DNA of 64,000 nt from Rickettsia endosymbiont of Bradysia coprophila (GCA_019468145.1 JAHXDM010000010.1:186001-250000), one strand, 5' to 3'. Positions 27,527-37,169 are shown, counted from the first letter of the stretch. Numbers and translations: made by a program. The notes: generated from the sequence alone by a model not told the origin.

Positions 27527-29431
27527 TTATTCACTTATTATTATAGATGCTCCCTCAAAATTATTATCTAACTGAGTTTTTAAGTTTTTATATTCAGTAG
27601 TTTTTAATTCTTCATTGGTGATAAAACTTTTTTTTATGGATATTGTATCAATAAATTCTGTTCCTTTATCTTGATATTTACATCTTCTAATTACCGAAAA
27701 CCATGCAGAATCTATTTCAAAATTTAATTTTTCACAATTTTTAATTGTTAGGTTTTTTAATACCATATGCTTTTCCCGCGTTTCAGGAGTACCTATAAAA
27801 ATATCTGATATTTGATCCGGAACTGTATCTACCACCTTGTACAACCAATGATTAGACCCTAAAGTTAAAGCCCAACCTAGATTAGTTTTAAAAAGTTGGT
27901 TTTTTTGTTGAAGTTCATATTTAATTACCACGTCTTTTACAATACGGGAAGTAAGATCAGGTAATTCTAGATTTTTCTTTTCCTCTTCATTAAGATGCAC
28001 GCCACTGATTGTATGAAAAACTAAATCTCTTAATTGTTCACTTGAATAATATAGCCCAGTCCCTGTTATAAAGAAAGCTGACTCTCCTTGCATAGTAATT
28101 TGGCCTTTTTCATCTACAATATTATTATCTATAGTTAATTCATGATAAGCTATAAATTTTGAATTTTGAAATGAGATATCAGGAATTTTAGTATAACCTG
28201 CTTCAGAAGAAGATAACACTAAAGCAAGCTTATTAGCAATATCAGGATAAATCCCCCCAGCCATACTCACTACATTAGTTGGGTCAATCCAATATACTTT
28301 TTTATCTTTACTAGTTACCTTAAGCATTACATGATTAAAACTCCCTATATTAGGTAGGAACTGATCCGGTTCAAAAAAATTATAAATTCCCCGGGGCACT
28401 AGAATAGGGTGGACTTCAAACCCTATTTTTTTTAAAATAGCGGCTGTGGCCGCAGTAAAATCTTTACAATCCCCTATTTGAGAAGTAGCGATTTTATTTA
28501 AATCACGAGGAAAATAACGTCCTTCTACTGAGCGCCAATCGCCCATATATTGTATTTTTTCATTTAATGAAGAAGTAATAAAATTAATTTTTTCCTTATC
28601 TTCTTTTTTGCTCTCTGCCAAATCTGCTATATCTCTAAACATTTTAGGCAGTGACTGCTTAATGACTCTATCATAGCCAGGAGCTAATTTTTTAGCTAAA
28701 TCCCCCCACTTAATTAAACTAGATAATGAAACCCAAGTAGAGCGTTTGACATTTAATATCCCATTCCCAGGCTCATTTATTACCTCTGCATAAAATGGTT
28801 TTTCTAAAGTAATCGTGATATACTGCCCAGTTTTTGTTGTTTCATTGACAATTTTTAGTACTTGTTGTGGGTCATTTACTTTAACTTCTAAAGGTAATTT
28901 GGAATAAATCTTAGTAGTACTTGCTTGCCAATAACCTCTTATACCATAATACAAATTGCAACTATAAAAACCATCCACAGGAATCTTTTGTTCAACTAAT
29001 TTATATTTTAAATAGATCTCTGCTCCTAGCTCCACTTTCGGAAATGAGATAATTATTTGCTTAAACTGATCAAACCCTTGCCCAACGCTAGCTAGCGGTT
29101 TATCTTCTATCATATCTTGAGTAACTACATATTCTTTGCCATTATAGATCGTTTTGGCCTCTATGATCTCAACTTTAGAACTATCACCATTATAATTAAA
29201 ACTGTATGAAGAAAAACTACTTCTGCCCCCTTCCTTCAGAATTAACGCCTTCGTTGTTACGATCACCTCATAAGTACCATCCTTATTGACAATAATATCA
29301 TTATCAAACAACTTGAATTCAAGGGAAGCATCCTCATATTTCGCCCATCTTGCTTGAGCAGACGAAATTATAAACCAAGATAATAAAGTTACAGTAACAA
29401 GAGTTTTTAAATATTTTATTATAACAGCCAT
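27527..29431 (-). CDS. Secreted DUF3857 / transglutaminase-like protein
   Basis: A 634-residue exported protein. Residues 1-27 form a signal peptide ending SAQA. A DUF3857-type beta domain fills about 40-230, followed by a transglutaminase-like papain-fold domain with C322 (IGDCKD), H367 (SFNHVML) and D383 (YWIDPT) as catalytic triad. The C-terminal 220 residues are beta-rich. Such proteins act in the periplasm or cell envelope as peptidases or amide-bond enzymes; the substrate is unknown. It lies 29 bp upstream of tatA on the same strand. Confidence 0.88.
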   Translation of the reverse strand: MAVIIKYLKTLVTVTLLSWFIISSAQARWAKYEDASLEFKLFDNDIIVNKDGTYEVIVTTKALILKEGGRSSFSSYSFNYNGDSSKVEIIEAKTIYNGKEYVVTQDMIEDKPLASVGQGFDQFKQIIISFPKVELGAEIYLKYKLVEQKIPVDGFYSCNLYYGIRGYWQASTTKIYSKLPLEVKVNDPQQVLKIVNETTKTGQYITITLEKPFYAEVINEPGNGILNVKRSTWVSLSSLIKWGDLAKKLAPGYDRVIKQSLPKMFRDIADLAESKKEDKEKINFITSSLNEKIQYMGDWRSVEGRYFPRDLNKIATSQIGDCKDFTAATAAILKKIGFEVHPILVPRGIYNFFEPDQFLPNIGSFNHVMLKVTSKDKKVYWIDPTNVVSMAGGIYPDIANKLALVLSSSEAGYTKIPDISFQNSKFIAYHELTIDNNIVDEKGQITMQGESAFFITGTGLYYSSEQLRDLVFHTISGVHLNEEEKKNLELPDLTSRIVKDVVIKYELQQKNQLFKTNLGWALTLGSNHWLYKVVDTVPDQISDIFIGTPETREKHMVLKNLTIKNCEKLNFEIDSAWFSVIRRCKYQDKGTEFIDTISIKKSFITNEELKTTEYKNLKTQLDNNFEGASIIISE

Positions 29432-29551
29432 AGTCCACGTTAAAAATTATCTATAATTAATTTATAGGGGTTCTCACAATATATGTCTATCTATATTTTA
29501 ATTTCCGTCGCTTTATAACCTGTCCTATACTGTACTAGAATAAGATATTTT

Positions 29552-29830
29552 TTACTTAAAAGATATTCTCTTCTCCTTACCAGGAATATAAATAATTCGC
29601 TCTTCAGGATTATCAGAATTATCATTAGACACTTTCTCCATAATTCCTACATATTGTTCACCATAAGGTACTAACATCACTATTACCCAACCATCTTTCA
29701 TAGCTTGTTCTATTTTTCTGATATCAGATGGATCGGTTGAGAAAGATACAAATTTACGTTGAGGTTTTATTTTTTCTTTCAGTTTTGCTGTTGCCATAGA
29801 TTTACCGTTTATTAAAAAAGATTTCTTCAA
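29552..29830 (-). CDS. Small conserved protein, DUF2674-like
   Basis: The 92-residue protein is basic at the N-terminus and has KIEQAMKDGWVIVMLVPYGEQYVGIMEK in its centre. I recall similar short Rickettsia proteins grouped as DUF2674, but the assignment rests on memory of the pattern. The ATG at 29830 gives MKKSFLINGKSMATAKL; the internal ATG (MATAKL) is an alternative start. It follows lpxL by 44 bp on the same strand and may share its transcript. Function unknown. Confidence 0.65.
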   Translation of the reverse strand: MKKSFLINGKSMATAKLKEKIKPQRKFVSFSTDPSDIRKIEQAMKDGWVIVMLVPYGEQYVGIMEKVSNDNSDNPEERIIYIPGKEKRISFK

Positions 29831-29874
29831 TTATACACATTTTAGTTTACACTTTTTATTAGATAGTTGCAACT

Positions 29875-30780
29875 TTAATAAGTTTTATTTATAGATTTTT
29901 TATGTTTTTTCCACCTATTATGAAACCAAAACCATTGTCCTGGGTTTTCTTTAATCCAATCACCTAACATTGTGTTAATAGTGCACATTATATTATAACA
30001 ATCTTTTTTATTATCAATAGTTTTTTGAAATTCTATTGGAGGGTGAATAATCATCTTAAAATAACTTCCTTTAGTACGCACAATTTGGACAGGAACAATT
30101 GGATAATTAAATTGCAAAGCAAGTTTAGCAATAGAGTCCGCAGTCATAGCAGGCCTTCCTAATAAAGGAACTTCAATCCCATCATTCATCTTCTGGTCTA
30201 TCAGCATGCCAATAGAGTAACCTGATTTAATGGCAGATATTAATTCCCGTATCCCTGTGGTTCCCTTAGGAATGAATTTGACCTTACTATACCTGCGAGC
30301 ATTATTAATTAGCTTGTCAACATATGGATTGTTGGCTTTCCGATAAATAACCACACATTTATGATAAAATTTATATGCCATTTTAAGGACAATATCCCAA
30401 TTAGCAAAATGGCCGGTAAATAGTAAAAAAGGTTGGTGGAGCTGGCGGAATTTCTCTATATTACTTTCTCCTATTATTTCTACTCTTTTTATTACTTCTT
30501 CTTCCGACATTTTATTAATATAGGGGAATTCTCCTATAAAACTGCCGAAATTATCCCATATTTGAGTAAGTAGTATCTTACTATCTATATTTGCCCCAAA
30601 AACATTTTGAATATTTTCCTTCACCACTTTGTTCACAGGCAATAAAGGTCCAATTTTTCGTGCTAAATATCTACCAACATTTGTGGCAGTATTAATTCCC
30701 AACATTTCAAATATTTTGATAATGATTAATACACCAAAATATTCAAGTAAATATCTGGTAGTTTTAAAGAATTTTTTCAT
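29875..30780 (-). CDS. lpxL: Lipid A lauroyl-type acyltransferase LpxL/HtrB
   Basis: Inner-membrane enzyme that adds a secondary acyl chain to Kdo-lipid IVA. The 301-residue protein has an N-terminal hydrophobic anchor (YLLEYFGVLIIIKIFEML), the acyltransferase motif FTGHFANWD with catalytic His and Asp, VIYRKANNPYVDK, and GMLIDQKMNDGIEVPLLGRP. It overlaps the 3' end of lpxK by 17 bp and is cotranscribed with it. Whether it is LpxL or LpxM cannot be settled from sequence alone. Confidence 0.9.
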   Translation of the reverse strand: MKKFFKTTRYLLEYFGVLIIIKIFEMLGINTATNVGRYLARKIGPLLPVNKVVKENIQNVFGANIDSKILLTQIWDNFGSFIGEFPYINKMSEEEVIKRVEIIGESNIEKFRQLHQPFLLFTGHFANWDIVLKMAYKFYHKCVVIYRKANNPYVDKLINNARRYSKVKFIPKGTTGIRELISAIKSGYSIGMLIDQKMNDGIEVPLLGRPAMTADSIAKLALQFNYPIVPVQIVRTKGSYFKMIIHPPIEFQKTIDNKKDCYNIMCTINTMLGDWIKENPGQWFWFHNRWKKHKKSINKTY

Positions 30781-31792
30781 ATATTAGATTTATTAGCTGA
30801 CTATTATTATTTATTGATAAATGTACATCACAACAAATTATTGGTAATTTAATACTATAAATTTTTACATAATCTTTTCTAGTAGTAATTAACTGGGCAT
30901 GATATTTATCTGCTTGTTCTTCTAAATATTGTAAATCCTTCTGGGAATATTGATGATGATCAGGAAAGCTTTTGCAACCTATTAATTTTAACCCATAATT
31001 TTCTAAGGTAGAAAAAAAGCGTAAGGGGTTACCTATCCCACTAAATGCAAAATAGTTTAATGTTCTATCTAACTCTATAGAAGGTACTATCTGGGCTTGA
31101 AATAATTTATCTTTAATAGACTTCTTACATAATTCTACTTCTGCTAGCAGTCTAATATTTAGAGGTAAACGCTCATAGTAAGTAAAGGTAGAGCTAACCG
31201 AAATAATTATATCCGATTTTTCTAAAATTTGTTGGGGATTTTGGCGTAAAGGACCAGCTGGCAATAAAAACCTATTGCCAAATAGTCTATCACCATCAAT
31301 TGTTAGAATAATAACATCTTTATGGAAATTAGGATTCTGCAATGAATCATCTACTATAATAATGCTAGGCTTAAGTTGCCTAAGAAAAGGCTGAATATCC
31401 CCAATCTTCTTTGCGGCAATAACTCTCCCATAGGCACGCAACATTACTGCTTCATCCCCCACTTCCGATGCGGCATGGAATTCGTTAACTAATACAGCTT
31501 TGGTTAGATTACTTCTATATCCTTTAGTAATAATTATAAAGTCAATATTTTGGGCTTTTAATATCTGGGCAACAAAAATAACTATTTGAGTTTTTCCGGT
31601 TCCCCCCACACTTACATTACCCACACAAACCACCTTACCAGGAAATTTTATTGGGCGAGCAATCAACTTTCTGATATAAGTAGCAAAAAGATATATCCAA
31701 CTAACGGGTAATAATAGATAGGCAATAATATTTTTTGTTTGCCAAAATTTAGGATAAATAAGTTTGATCATGGATATAAAAAAATCAATCAA
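30764..31792 (-). CDS. lpxK: Tetraacyldisaccharide 4'-kinase LpxK
   Basis: Phosphorylates the 4' position of the lipid A disaccharide at the inner membrane. The 342-residue protein has an N-terminal membrane helix (NIIAYLLLPVSWIYLFATYI), the P-loop SVGGTGKT at 61-68, the LpxK signature IIVDDSLQNPNFHKDV and the later LLPAGPLRQNP and FPDHHQYSQKDL. It is first in an lpxK-lpxL operon. Its presence shows the organism makes lipid A. Confidence 0.96.
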   Translation of the reverse strand: MIDFFISMIKLIYPKFWQTKNIIAYLLLPVSWIYLFATYIRKLIARPIKFPGKVVCVGNVSVGGTGKTQIVIFVAQILKAQNIDFIIITKGYRSNLTKAVLVNEFHAASEVGDEAVMLRAYGRVIAAKKIGDIQPFLRQLKPSIIIVDDSLQNPNFHKDVIILTIDGDRLFGNRFLLPAGPLRQNPQQILEKSDIIISVSSTFTYYERLPLNIRLLAEVELCKKSIKDKLFQAQIVPSIELDRTLNYFAFSGIGNPLRFFSTLENYGLKLIGCKSFPDHHQYSQKDLQYLEEQADKYHAQLITTRKDYVKIYSIKLPIICCDVHLSINNNSQLINLIYEKIL

Positions 31793-31885
31793 AGTCTATG
31801 GAATTCAGAGTATGTAATTAAATCCATACGGCTCCTTATCATTTTTTAGGCGAGATAGTATTTTTAAGGAGTATATATTCACTTA

Positions 31886-31993
31886 TATAGTCAATTAATA
31901 TAAACTATAGACGTCGTCGCTCGTTGCTCTACCATCGTAGTCCTAGGATTCGCGCCTCTTTCAGCGTCCCTAATTCATCTGAAGTTGACTATA
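31886..31993. repeat. Palindromic element, TATAGTCAA ends
   Basis: A 108-bp imperfect palindrome with ends TATAGTCAATTAATATAAAC and, on the other strand, TATAGTCAACTTCAG. Its core (GTCGTCGCTCGTTGCTC) resembles the core of the elements at 33200, 38522 and 56491, suggesting a related family with different termini. Confidence 0.6.
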
Positions 31994-32067
31994 ACCCCAC
32001 ATTTTTTATTACTCCTGAATAAACAAGATCTTATTTACAAATTTTTTTAAGAAAGAACCACCTCTTA

Positions 32068-32194
32068 CGTCATTGTGAGCCGGCCTAAAGCCGGCGCGGC
32101 AATCCAGGAAAACCTGTTAAAAATACAATGAATTAAAAATAATTTTTTCTGGATTGCCACACCTGCACCTGCTTACAGCAGGCTTGTAATGACG
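32068..32194. repeat. Palindromic intergenic repeat, CGTCATTG type
   Basis: A 127-bp relative of the 26767 repeat, starting CGTCATTGTGAGC and ending TGTAATGACG. It contains two small internal hairpins (GCCGGCCTAAAGCCGGC and CCTGCTTACAGCAGG) and a long outer stem pairing GGCAATCCAG with CTGGATTGCC. Confidence 0.8.
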
Positions 32195-32237
32195 GTAGTG
32201 ATGCACCTTTTAAAAATGTGGGGTACTATGATATTCA

Positions 32238-33083
32238 CTATACCCATTGATAGGAGGTGCTATCACTAAATATCTGACATAATAATTGGTGATTTAAAGA
32301 ATGGCTGGTTTTATAACCATAAATATTAGCTATAATCTGAGAACCAGTAATATATAGATCTCCTGCCAGGTCAATAAATTTATGACGTACAAACTCATCT
32401 TTATGACGCAATCCCCCTTGATTCAGTATAGTATCTTGATCTATCCCTATGGCATTATCAAGCGATGCCCCTCTGGCCAATCCTTTACTTTTAAGATATT
32501 CAAGCTCATGAACAAAACCAAAAGTTCTAGCATCAGCAATATTATCCTTAAAAGATTCTTTGTCAGAAAAAATTAACTGTTGTTTTCCGATAGCTTTACT
32601 GCTAAAATCTATTGTCAAATCAACCATCATACTGGTAGAAGGGGTACATATTATCTCACAATCTTTATGGATTGCTTTAACCTCTTTCAGAATTTTTAGG
32701 TATTTTTTAGGGGCATTTTGCAATAATTTTCCAGCATATTCTATCATAAATATAAAGGGTTTACTACTACCATCCATTATCGGCACTTCAGGGCCGTCAA
32801 TTTCCACTATTAGATTATCAATACCACAACCCCAGAGAGCAGCCATTAAATGTTCTATAGTAGAGACATGAATTTTATGTTCATTGGCAATAGTGGTGGA
32901 CAAAGCAGTATCAGAAACATTGAGATAATTCACCGGGATAAAATTTATCTCTTGGCGTATATCTGTCCTAACAAAAACAATCCCACTATTTTGGGGTGCT
33001 GGCTTCAAAGTTAGCTCAATAATCTTACCAGAATGGACGCCCACCCCATAACAACTTACGGGACTTAGTATTGTTGCTTGCAT
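32238..33083 (-). CDS. lpxC: UDP-3-O-acyl-N-acetylglucosamine deacetylase LpxC
   Basis: Zinc enzyme for the committed step of lipid A synthesis. The 281-residue protein has the zinc ligands H78 ([12 protein letters not shown]), H234 and D238 ([11 protein letters not shown]), the general base E77 and the conserved H261 near the end. Length and start match rickettsial LpxC. It stands alone, in the same strand as lpxK and lpxL but separated from them by 445 bp of repeats. Confidence 0.97.
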   Translation of the reverse strand: MQATILSPVSCYGVGVHSGKIIELTLKPAPQNSGIVFVRTDIRQEINFIPVNYLNVSDTALSTTIANEHKIHVSTIEHLMAALWGCGIDNLIVEIDGPEVPIMDGSSKPFIFMIEYAGKLLQNAPKKYLKILKEVKAIHKDCEIICTPSTSMMVDLTIDFSSKAIGKQQLIFSDKESFKDNIADARTFGFVHELEYLKSKGLARGASLDNAIGIDQDTILNQGGLRHKDEFVRHKFIDLAGDLYITGSQIIANIYGYKTSHSLNHQLLCQIFSDSTSYQWV

Positions 33084-33199
33084 TATTTAATATTATCCAA
33101 TTTAAATTAAATTTACTTTACTTCATTAAACATGAGGAAGCAAGTGACATTATATTACAAAATATTTCACTCTTAAGTGTGGTGTATCACAAAAATTTA

Positions 33200-33307
33200 T
33201 ATACTCCTCTTAAGATAATTTTGCTGCCTTGCGTCAGGATAGAGCTGAGTCAAAATCTAGGAGAGCATTGAGTAACAACGCAGGCAAATTCATATCAGAG
33301 GAGTCTA
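33200..33307. repeat. RPE-like palindromic element
   Basis: A 108-bp imperfect palindrome beginning TATACTCCTCTTAAGATAAT and ending CATATCAGAGGAGTCTA. Its right half (GAGCATTGAGTAACAACG, then CAAATTCATATCAG) matches the elements at 38522-38631 and 56491-56593. It lies 2 bp beyond the stop codon of the FAD oxidoreductase. Confidence 0.85.
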
Positions 33308-33309
33308 GG

Positions 33310-34480
33310 TTATTTAATTCCATAAAAATCTTTAGCTCCTTGAAGTAAAATATCAAATTCTTTAGTATTGGGAGTTTTACTGGTTGCACCTTTAATAAAA
33401 GTACCGCCTATTACGCCAATATCATTAACTCCCGTATTTGCCAAGTGTTTTGGAAAAATATAAAATGAACGATCTACTTTTTGCCCCATCTCATTGACAT
33501 CTTCATTTAAATGAAGGGAGATCATATATTGTAAATCCTGAAGGGTTTGATCTTTTAGCATAATCAAATGCCCTTGTACAGACAGCATTTTTTGATCATC
33601 ATTCAGAGTACCTGCACCCAAACCACTACAATTAATGATAAATCTACTCTTTATTTCAGAAAATGATTTAACTTTTTTCTTGATAAATTTAACTCTGTGG
33701 TTTTTTAAATAATCCGTAAGATTAATCATCATTTGAGCGGTATCTATAAAAATCCCATCGTCATAGGCAACCATCTCCCTAGTAGTACCATTACCAAAAT
33801 CTAGAATAACATTCTTGGGTGGTTGCATCACTTTACCAACATAAGGGAGTAAGCGAGAATCAGGGAAGTCCAAATATGTTGGAATAATTAGGGCGCCATT
33901 CTGAAAATCCCGATGTATTTTTTTACCAATAGATTCATAAAATTTATAGCTAGTAATCCCTAACTCCTCAATAGTTTGTTGCATTTTCTGATCATCACCC
34001 ATAGACGATACAGCCAAAAGCCCTCCTGCATTATGGGAAGTCAAATTGTCAAATTGTTCTGCAATGATTGTGATATTATTAAAGCCTCTTTTTTGTAAGT
34101 CATAAGCTGTAAATAGCCCTAAAGCGCCTGCTCCAATAATCGTTATGGGGGTATATTCTTGGAGACCAAATGTAAATTTTGAGTTTGGCCTATATTTTGA
34201 AACTAATAAGTCATTAACATATTTAGCAGCCCCAGGTCCCAAAGTCCATCCGCTGCCACCATGCCCATAATTATGAGCAATAACTTTCCCATCTTTTTGT
34301 TCTATTTCCATCTTAGGAGACCCTTCCCTCATAGGTCGATGGCACAATATTTTTTTTTCCTAAATGACCTTCTTCTAAATTTGGTGGTGTGATCTTCCTT
34401 ATTTCTAATTCAGCAGCTGAAAGACAAAGCGGACTCCCTAATAAAATAGCCAAAAGAAATTCCTTAAATTTATTCAACAT
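33310..34480 (-). pseudogene. FAD-dependent oxidoreductase (DAO family), frameshifted near the 5' end
   Basis: The main frame (33310-34347) encodes the Rossmann motif TIIGAGALGLFTAYDL, SHNAGGLLAVSSM, NCSGLGAG and VQGHLIMLKDQ of DAO-type flavoenzymes. HNYGHGGSGWTLGPG, normally near the C-terminus of D-amino acid oxidases, lies before the Rossmann fold. The real start is the ATG at 34480, which opens a signal-peptide-like MLNKFKEFLLAILLGSPLCL and runs to EGHLGKK. The two frames meet at a run of nine A's (34350-34358); eight A's would give an unbroken protein of about 389 residues ending in ILCHRPMREGSP at the join. The gene is therefore broken, rescued by slippage, or mis-sequenced. Confidence 0.78.
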
Positions 34481-34704
34481 ATATTATTCGTCTTCAAAGA
34501 GTATATTTTAAATTGCTAACTGCTCTTAACGTAGTATATAATACCTCATAGTATCCACACTTTATTTTTGTTAAAAATCATAGTTGATGACGATTCTGGT
34601 ATATTGCTAAAACTTGTACTAGTTAAGAATTTTTATTTTAACTTTTTCAATTAAGTGTGAGGTACTAGCGTAAAGTCAAGTTAATTAACTTCAAAGGTAT
34701 ATAT

Positions 34705-35259
34705 ATGAAATTTAAAAACATTACAACATTATTTACATTTATCTTATGTCTTATGTGGTTATGTTTTGCAGCCCAAACTTTTGCAACTCAAACTACCACT
34801 ACTACCTCTGTTTCTATTCCAACTGCCCCGCAAGGCCGAGTAAAAACTAAGGCCCTCAAAGCCTCTCCTTTAAGTGTAGCTGATTCTATTACAATAAAGA
34901 ATGCTTGGGCAAGACCTTCCCTAACTACTCAAAAAGATGCGCCCAATAATGCGGCTATATACCTTGAAATTATTAATAATTCTAATACGGACTATAATTT
35001 AATAGGTTGGGAATCCCCCGAAATTACTGATACAGTTGAATTACATCTTAGTTATGTTGAACTAGGCAACAGTAAGATGAGACCAGTTGATAAGTTAGCA
35101 ATTCCTTCTAAAAGTAATGTTATCTTGAAACCGCTAGGATTACATATTATGCTTAAAAAATGCAAGAAAAACCTAGTTGTTGGCGAGAAATTTAATTTAA
35201 TCCTGAAATTTGACCATAATATCGAAAAGACTGTGCCAGTAGAGGTGAAAACTAGTTAA
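34705..35259 (+). CDS. Periplasmic copper chaperone, PCu(A)C family
   Basis: Delivers Cu(I) to the CuA site of cytochrome c oxidase from outside the inner membrane. The 184-residue protein has a signal peptide (ITTLFTFILCLMWLCFAAQ) with a cleavage site near QTFA, then a low-complexity Thr stretch. The copper motif H-x10-M-x21-H-x-M is complete: LHLSYVELGNSKM, then GLHIM. The gene is followed by a long hairpin and ccmB, both fitting a cytochrome assembly context. Confidence 0.9.
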   Translation: MKFKNITTLFTFILCLMWLCFAAQTFATQTTTTTSVSIPTAPQGRVKTKALKASPLSVADSITIKNAWARPSLTTQKDAPNNAAIYLEIINNSNTDYNLIGWESPEITDTVELHLSYVELGNSKMRPVDKLAIPSKSNVILKPLGLHIMLKKCKKNLVVGEKFNLILKFDHNIEKTVPVEVKTS

Positions 35260-35300
35260 TTATAGTCTAAAAAGTGATTCATTCACCAATTGAATCAACA

Positions 35301-35340
35301 ACGCGAATTGCTAGATAACAAGTTATCCGGCAATTCGCGT
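35301..35340. terminator. Strong 40-nt hairpin after the copper chaperone gene
   Basis: ACGCGAATTGC pairs with GCAATTCGCGT (11 bp), and inside it GATAAC pairs with GTTATC. There is no T-run after it (AAGCTTTAAG), so it is either a factor-dependent terminator, an mRNA 3' stabiliser or a REP-like repeat. It lies 42 bp after the chaperone stop and 34 bp before ccmB. Confidence 0.5.
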
Positions 35341-35373
35341 AAGCTTTAAGTGTATTATAACAATAACCTTGCT

Positions 35374-36021
35374 ATGAACAAATTAATTCAGCTAATGAAA
35401 TGGGAATATTTGGTTCAAACCCGCATTAATAATCTCGGAAAGTATCTTTTTATATTTTTTTTATTTTGTACTTTTAGTACTAGTTTAATTAATAATCAAG
35501 CAGATATTAAAAAATTTGGGGTGGTTTTCTCTATAATTTTTTTACCAATAGCCCTATTAAGTTTCTCTCATATTATATTCCGACAGGATCTAGAAGATGG
35601 TAATCTAGAATTACTATTAACCAGCTTCACTGAGACTGAAATTATTATTTCTAAATTTCTTACCATCTTCCTTATTTCTCTCAGCAGTGCACTACTTAAC
35701 ATACCTATAATTTATCTCTTTTTCGATATTGCCATTGCAACCTTAATCCACATTTTACTCATTTTAATTCTATTATTAATCTTAACTACTGCTCTATTGA
35801 TTTTAATGGGAGCTATTCAAAGCTATTTTGGCTCAAACTCCAATCTATTATCCATGTTAATTATGCCATTATTAATACCCAATATAATATTGTGTGGTAT
35901 TATCATTCAAAATCCTGAGCATATAAAACTAATTTTTTCTATGATGGGTATTAATATAATTCTTTTACCCATTATACTGAATCTTTCTTCCTATTTAATT
36001 AGGAATATTTACAACGTTTAA
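35374..36021 (+). CDS. ccmB: Heme exporter subunit CcmB
   Basis: Membrane subunit of the CcmAB transporter used in cytochrome c maturation. From the ATG at 35374 the protein has 215 residues and about six hydrophobic segments. The conserved CcmB stretches IIFRQDLEDGNLELLLTS and EIIISKFLTIFLISL are present, as is ILTTALLILMGAIQ. A GTG at 35350 in the same frame would add eight residues but lacks support. CcmA is not adjacent. Confidence 0.9.
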   Translation: MNKLIQLMKWEYLVQTRINNLGKYLFIFFLFCTFSTSLINNQADIKKFGVVFSIIFLPIALLSFSHIIFRQDLEDGNLELLLTSFTETEIIISKFLTIFLISLSSALLNIPIIYLFFDIAIATLIHILLILILLLILTTALLILMGAIQSYFGSNSNLLSMLIMPLLIPNIILCGIIIQNPEHIKLIFSMMGINIILLPIILNLSSYLIRNIYNV

Positions 36022-36358
36022 TAATAATCCTCTATTGGCGTTAATCAATTCCCATAAATATATTGCTTATTATAGACATTTTATGTATCCTCAAATAATA
36101 GGGTTTATAAAGTGTTTTGTACAGGATTGTAACTCGATCTTTAAGATCCTCCTACCTTTCGTAATTCACTTTATGGTTCTCAAAAAGGAGTGTCCCCAGA
36201 TTGCTTCGATTTTTTAATCAATTCCGAAAACGGTATCATTCCTTTCCACCCTACTTTGACTCATTTTAACGATATTTTTAAGTTAAATAATTTTTACTTA
36301 AGGGTTTTTGTGTTACCATTAATTCTAAAAATTAAGAAAAATATTTATAGAGGATAAA
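36022..36358. other. Intergenic region before the paralog pair
   Basis: About 340 bp. A 60-codon frame at 36035 has no ribosome site, unusual composition and no recognisable content, so I do not call it. The last 84 bp are the duplicated promoter segment described separately. Confidence 0.5.
36275..36358 (+). promoter_or_regulatory. Duplicated upstream region, first copy
   Basis: The 84 bp before the 36359 gene match 37087-37169 before its paralog. Both hold TTTTTACTTAAGGG, a TTGTGTTACxAT block that could supply the -10, and an identical AGAGGATAAAATG start region with a strong Shine-Dalgarno. TTAAGT and ACTTAA form a small inverted repeat that could bind a regulator. Confidence 0.55.
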
Positions 36359-37009
36359 ATGTCAAAAGATGCAAAAAATGGTGAGCAAAAATCACCATTA
36401 GAAACACCTTCATTATCAACAATCCAGCATAAACAGTCGCTATCCGTTAAGCGAAAAGAATTATTAGCTACAAAAGAATCATTACAAGAAAAATTATTAC
36501 GTAAAGAGGAAGAAGTAAATGTATGCACTAATGAAGAAAAGCTACGTGTTATAATACAACAAAAAGAGAGTATAAGAAAATCTCTACCACAAGTCGGCCC
36601 GGACATTAAGAAAAGACTGGAAGGATTGGAGGAATTATTCAAACAAAAGAAATTATCCCAGGAGGAACTGGACGCTCGTTCCCAAGAGGTAAAAAAATTC
36701 GAGGCCCAATTGAAGGATCCAGAATTATTATTATCAACGTCTGTCTTTAATAAGTTATCAAATTCTATGAGAAAAAAATTACAACTTGTAAAAAACTCTC
36801 ATGATTTCCTCGAACAACAATATCCAACAGAGCTAAAAATTTATAAAGAAATAAAACAGAATATAGAAAAATTAAACAGTGAAATACCAGCATCTCCGAG
36901 GCGCTTGGGAAATGAAAAGTCAAAAGCCATAGGGCCTGCAACATCGAATCCATCCCTAAAAAACCTACCTAAGAAGGATAGTAGAACGGGACCTAGCTTT
37001 GGAAAGTAA
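36359..37009 (+). CDS. Small charged coiled-coil protein, paralog 1
   Basis: A 216-residue, Lys/Glu-rich protein starting MSKDAKNGEQKSPLETPSLS, with helical coiled-coil character through the middle (LLATKESLQEKLLRKEEE, KKLSQEELDARSQEVKKFE) and a basic tail with LGNEKSKAIGPATSNPS. It shares its first 20 residues, the mid-motif LSxExxDAxSxxxKxxExxL, the tail and the upstream region with the next gene, so the two arose by tandem duplication. No signal peptide or known domain. Possibly secreted effectors; this is inference only. Confidence 0.75.
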   Translation: MSKDAKNGEQKSPLETPSLSTIQHKQSLSVKRKELLATKESLQEKLLRKEEEVNVCTNEEKLRVIIQQKESIRKSLPQVGPDIKKRLEGLEELFKQKKLSQEELDARSQEVKKFEAQLKDPELLLSTSVFNKLSNSMRKKLQLVKNSHDFLEQQYPTELKIYKEIKQNIEKLNSEIPASPRRLGNEKSKAIGPATSNPSLKNLPKKDSRTGPSFGK

Positions 37010-37086
37010 CGTGCTATAAATAGTAAATCACGGCGGTCTGATAAACAAAAAGTAAGGGAGATGAAGTAATAAGGTTTTTGTAAAAG

Positions 37087-37169
37087 TTTTAAGTTAAATA
37101 ATTTTTACTTAAGGGATTTTTGTGTTACTATTTTATTCTAAGATGTAAGAAAAATTTATAGAGGATAAA
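37087..37169 (+). promoter_or_regulatory. Duplicated upstream region, second copy
   Basis: Second copy of the 36275-36358 segment, about 85 percent identical by eye, with TACTAT at 37126-37131 as the likely -10 and AGAGGA six bases before the ATG. Conservation while the coding middles have diverged suggests that shared regulation is under selection. Confidence 0.55.

Larger units (their letters stand above)
31793..32237. other. Intergenic region made mostly of two palindromic repeats
   Basis: About 445 bp between lpxC and lpxK. It holds the repeats at 31886-31993 and 32068-32194. No coding frame or RNA gene is supported. Confidence 0.6.

Noticed and set aside
36035-36217. A 60-codon plus-strand frame after ccmB
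   Set aside because: No start context, no ribosome site and no recognisable protein features; likely chance in AT-rich DNA.
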